DNA from: Clostridia bacterium
Lineage (GTDB): Bacteria > Bacillota > Clostridia > Oscillospirales > CAG-272
NCBI GenBank assembly: GCA_017386965.1
Contig: JAFOGE010000243.1
Span: 1 to 6,346, forward strand
Direction of reading: 5' to 3'
DNA length: 6,346 nt
The notes under the pieces are model-generated. The model did not search any database, had not been told where the DNA came from, and saw only the letters and a program-made list of their open reading frames with translations. Shown one piece after another: positions 4,542 through 6,346 of the stretch. Position 1 is the first letter of the stretch, and the number at the start of each line of letters is the position of its first letter. The translations under genes and the position numbers were made by a program.

Positions 4542-5114
4542 ATGCCACCCAAACAAAAGTTTTCAAGGCAGGAGATCGTTACTGCCGCACTTTCACTGAC
4601 ACGCGAGAAGGGAATTTCCGCCGTAACGGCAAGGGATGTCGGCGCGGTCCTGGGGACCTCTTCTAAGCCGGTCTATACGGTTTTTTCCAGTATGGCGGAA
4701 CTGAAGGGCGCAGTCTATGCCGCGGCGGCAGAGCTTTTCTTGTCTTTCTCGCAGAAGACGATCGACAGGGCAGATGCACCGCAATACAAAGCACTCGGAG
4801 GGGCTTACATCGACTTTGCACGCAGAGAGCGCGAGCTGTTCAAGCTTCTTTTTATGTCGGACCGCACGGAAATTCCGAATGCCGGGGAGGTCGATCTCGC
4901 ATTTGACAAGGCCGTTTCCCTGGTGCGCCTTCAAACGGGCATTCCGGATGAAGCCGCGCGTCGCCTGCACACGGAGAACTGGGTCTTTGTTCACGGAATT
5001 GCGACAATGATCGCCACCTCCTCGTATCAATGGACCTCGGAGGAGATCGCTCAAATGATGAGTGACGTTTATCAAGCATTGATTGCAAGAATGAGAAAAG
5101 GAGAATCCGTATGA
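4542..5114 (+). CDS. TetR/AcrR-family transcriptional regulator, probable repressor of the downstream ABC exporter
   Basis: The protein has 190 residues, typical for the family. The N-terminal DNA-binding domain occupies about residues 7-55: SRQEIVTAALSLTREKGISA, then helix-turn-helix TARDVGAVLGTSSKPVYTVF (24-43), in which SSKPVYTVFSSMAEL is the usual recognition helix and following turn. The rest is a helical ligand/dimerisation domain, ending in a segment (HTENWVFVHGIATMIA, about 143-158) that resembles the Trp-His-Gly type C-terminal domain of many TetR regulators. The ATG has a strong AAAGGAGGG site 6 bases upstream. The stop overlaps the ABC ATPase start as ATGA (5111-5114), so regulator and transporter are translationally coupled. 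A palindromic array at the promoter suggests repression released by a small molecule, perhaps the exported substrate. The ligand cannot be told from sequence. Confidence 0.92.
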   Translation: MPPKQKFSRQEIVTAALSLTREKGISAVTARDVGAVLGTSSKPVYTVFSSMAELKGAVYAAAAELFLSFSQKTIDRADAPQYKALGGAYIDFARRERELFKLLFMSDRTEIPNAGEVDLAFDKAVSLVRLQTGIPDEAARRLHTENWVFVHGIATMIATSSYQWTSEEIAQMMSDVYQALIARMRKGESV

Positions 5115-6025
5115 GGAATATTCTTGAAATCTCCCACCTTCACAAATCTTTTGGGGAGATTCATGCAGTAAAGGACCTGAGCTTTTCCGTAAGGGAAGGA
5201 GAGCTGTTTGCCTTCCTTGGCGTCAATGGCGCTGGCAAAAGCACCACCATCTCGATCCTTTGCGGACTTTTGGAACAGGATAGCGGAAGTGTGCGGATCG
5301 GAGCTGAGGAAGAATCCAAGGAAGCGGGTGACGCCAAGCGGGAGATCGGAGTGGTGTTCCAAAGCAGTGCGCTGGACCAGGCCCTGACGGTAAAAGAGAA
5401 TCTGGAAAGCCGCGCGGCCCTTTATGGAATTCGCGGAAAGGAATTTCAGCTCCGCCTTCGGGAGGTCTGTGATCTTCTTGAGATCGGCGATCTGCTCAAG
5501 CGGACGCTCTCCAAGCTTTCCGGCGGACAGAAAAGAAGGATCGACATTGCGCGTGCGCTCTTGCACCGTCCTCGCATCCTGATTCTGGACGAACCCACAA
5601 CGGGTCTGGATCCGCAGACCAGGCGGCTGCTCTGGAATACGATCTCTAAGCTTCGCAAGGAACGAAACATGACCGTCTTTCTGACGACGCACTATATGGA
5701 GGAGGCTGCAGATGCCGACTACGTGGTGATTCTGGACAGTGGAAGGATCGCCGCGGAGGGAACTCCCTTGCAGCTAAAGAACCAATACACGGGGGATTAT
5801 ATCACGCTTTACGAGGCGAGTGAGGAGGAGGTCATGCTTCTGGGACATCCGTACGAAAGAATTGCGGATGCCTATCGCGTGTCCGTCCCCGATACGGCGA
5901 CTGCTACCGGACTGATCGCAAAATACCCCGAGATCTTCCGCGATTATGAGATCGTCAAGGGAAAGATGGATGATGTCTTTCTTGCAGTCACGGGAAAAAA
6001 GCTGACAGGAGGTGAGGAGGCATGA
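5111..6025 (+). CDS. ABC transporter ATP-binding protein (DrrA-like exporter type)
   Basis: This 304-residue nucleotide-binding subunit hydrolyses ATP on the cytoplasmic face to drive its membrane partner. All core motifs are intact: Walker A GVNGAGKST (37-45), Q-loop VVFQSS (81-86), signature LSGGQKRR (136-143), Walker B ILILDEP (156-162) with catalytic Glu161, D-loop GLDPQ (165-169) and H-loop His194 in TTHYMEEA. A C-terminal extension of about 80 residues ends KGKMDDVFLAVTGKKL, typical of the DrrA/CcmA-like group paired with ABC-2 permeases for export of drugs, antibiotics or lipids. It starts within the last codons of the TetR gene, with AAAGGAG upstream, and its stop overlaps the permease start as ATGA (6022-6025). 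One ATPase with at least one separate permease fits a self-resistance or drug efflux pump. The substrate is unknown. Confidence 0.95.
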   Translation: MRNILEISHLHKSFGEIHAVKDLSFSVREGELFAFLGVNGAGKSTTISILCGLLEQDSGSVRIGAEEESKEAGDAKREIGVVFQSSALDQALTVKENLESRAALYGIRGKEFQLRLREVCDLLEIGDLLKRTLSKLSGGQKRRIDIARALLHRPRILILDEPTTGLDPQTRRLLWNTISKLRKERNMTVFLTTHYMEEAADADYVVILDSGRIAAEGTPLQLKNQYTGDYITLYEASEEEVMLLGHPYERIADAYRVSVPDTATATGLIAKYPEIFRDYEIVKGKMDDVFLAVTGKKLTGGEEA

Positions 6026-6346
6026 AGACCTTAGGTGCATTGGTCAAGCGCAATTTCCGAATGTTTTTTAAGGACAAGGGAGCGTTTTTTACCGCCCTGA
6101 TTACCCCTGCGATCCTTCTGGTGCTTTACGTAACCTTCCTCGGGAAAGTTTATCGGGATGCATTTACGGCCCATTTTCCGGAGTGGCTCTCCATTCCGGA
6201 GGAGCTGGTAAACGGATTGGTCGGAGGTCAGCTGATCTCCTCTCTTCGGGCCGTTTCCTGTGTTACGGTTGCCTTCTGTGCGAACATGCTGATGGTTTCG
6301 GACAAGGCCAGCGGGGCGCGCAACGATCTGATCGTTACGCCGGTCA
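6022..6346 (+). CDS. ABC-2 type transporter permease (3' partial)
   Basis: An open frame starts at ATG 6022 after a doubled ribosome site (GGAGGTGAGGAGG, 6008-6020) and runs uninterrupted off the window end, giving 108 residues. The N-terminus MKTLGALVKRNFRMFFKDKG (1-20) is the amphipathic, basic cytoplasmic lead-in usual in ABC-2 permeases. It is followed by a first membrane helix at about 21-41 (AFFTALITPAILLVLYVTFL), an outside loop of about 40 residues containing HFPEWLSIPEELVNGLVGG, and a second hydrophobic stretch at about 73-93 (LISSLRAVSCVTVAFCANML). The cytoplasmic DKASGARNDLIVTPV matches the 'EK..G..e.L..tPv' turn of this family. It is the membrane partner of the preceding ATPase. 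Whether a second permease follows cannot be seen. Confidence 0.9.
   Translation, partial: MKTLGALVKRNFRMFFKDKGAFFTALITPAILLVLYVTFLGKVYRDAFTAHFPEWLSIPEELVNGLVGGQLISSLRAVSCVTVAFCANMLMVSDKASGARNDLIVTPV

Noticed and set aside
1..6346. CRISPR array, insertion sequence, toxin-antitoxin pair or phage genes
   Set aside because: No regularly spaced repeats, transposase or integrase motifs, or phage-like genes were found on either strand; the only transfer hint is the short tRNA fragment at 266-284.

Overview
The window looks like chromosome from an endospore-forming member of the Clostridia (Firmicutes) with moderate GC content. The evidence is a complete spoIIA operon (spoIIAA-spoIIAB-sigF), sigma-A promoters with near-consensus -35/-10 boxes and 17-bp spacers, strong GGAGG-type ribosome binding sites, some GTG starts, and a tRNA gene with encoded CCA. 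The species cannot be named from the sequence alone.

Layout. Bases 1-196 hold the last 64 codons of a plus-strand protein that starts outside the window, closed by a terminator (203-242). Bases 243-381 have no gene, but carry a short copy of the 3' end of the nearby tRNA and a small inverted repeat. A CAU-anticodon tRNA (probably the lysidine-type tRNA-Ile2) lies on the minus strand at 422-498, with a consensus promoter and its own hairpin terminator. Next on the minus strand is a gene for an 81-residue two-helix membrane protein of unknown function (638-883), with its own promoter and terminator. It is divergent from spoIIA. The plus-strand spoIIA operon (1060-2650) encodes the anti-anti-sigma factor, the anti-sigma kinase and sigma-F, which together switch on forespore transcription. 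No terminator separates sigF from the next gene, a full-length L-ribulokinase (araB, 2728-4377), which has its own perfect consensus extended -10 promoter and a good terminator. The last unit is a TetR-family regulator (4542-5114), an ABC transporter ATPase (5111-6025) and an ABC-2 type permease cut by the window end (6022-6346). These three genes are joined by ATGA overlaps and are driven by a promoter whose start region holds a 14-bp tandem/palindromic repeat that looks like the regulator's operator.

How the genes work together. SpoIIAA, SpoIIAB and SigF form the classic partner-switching module. The TetR-ABC operon looks like a self-regulated exporter of a small toxic compound. The ribulokinase would phosphorylate L-ribulose in L-arabinose use, but no other arabinose gene is visible, apart from a tentative hint that the truncated first gene ends in a carbohydrate-enzyme-like beta-sandwich.

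I do not see a clearly new biological system. The points most worth a second look are the TetR operator array, the tRNA 3'-end fragment beside the intact tRNA, the uncharacterised small membrane protein divergent from spoIIA, the lack of a recognisable sigma-H promoter ahead of spoIIA, and the stand-alone ribulokinase with changed motif residues.
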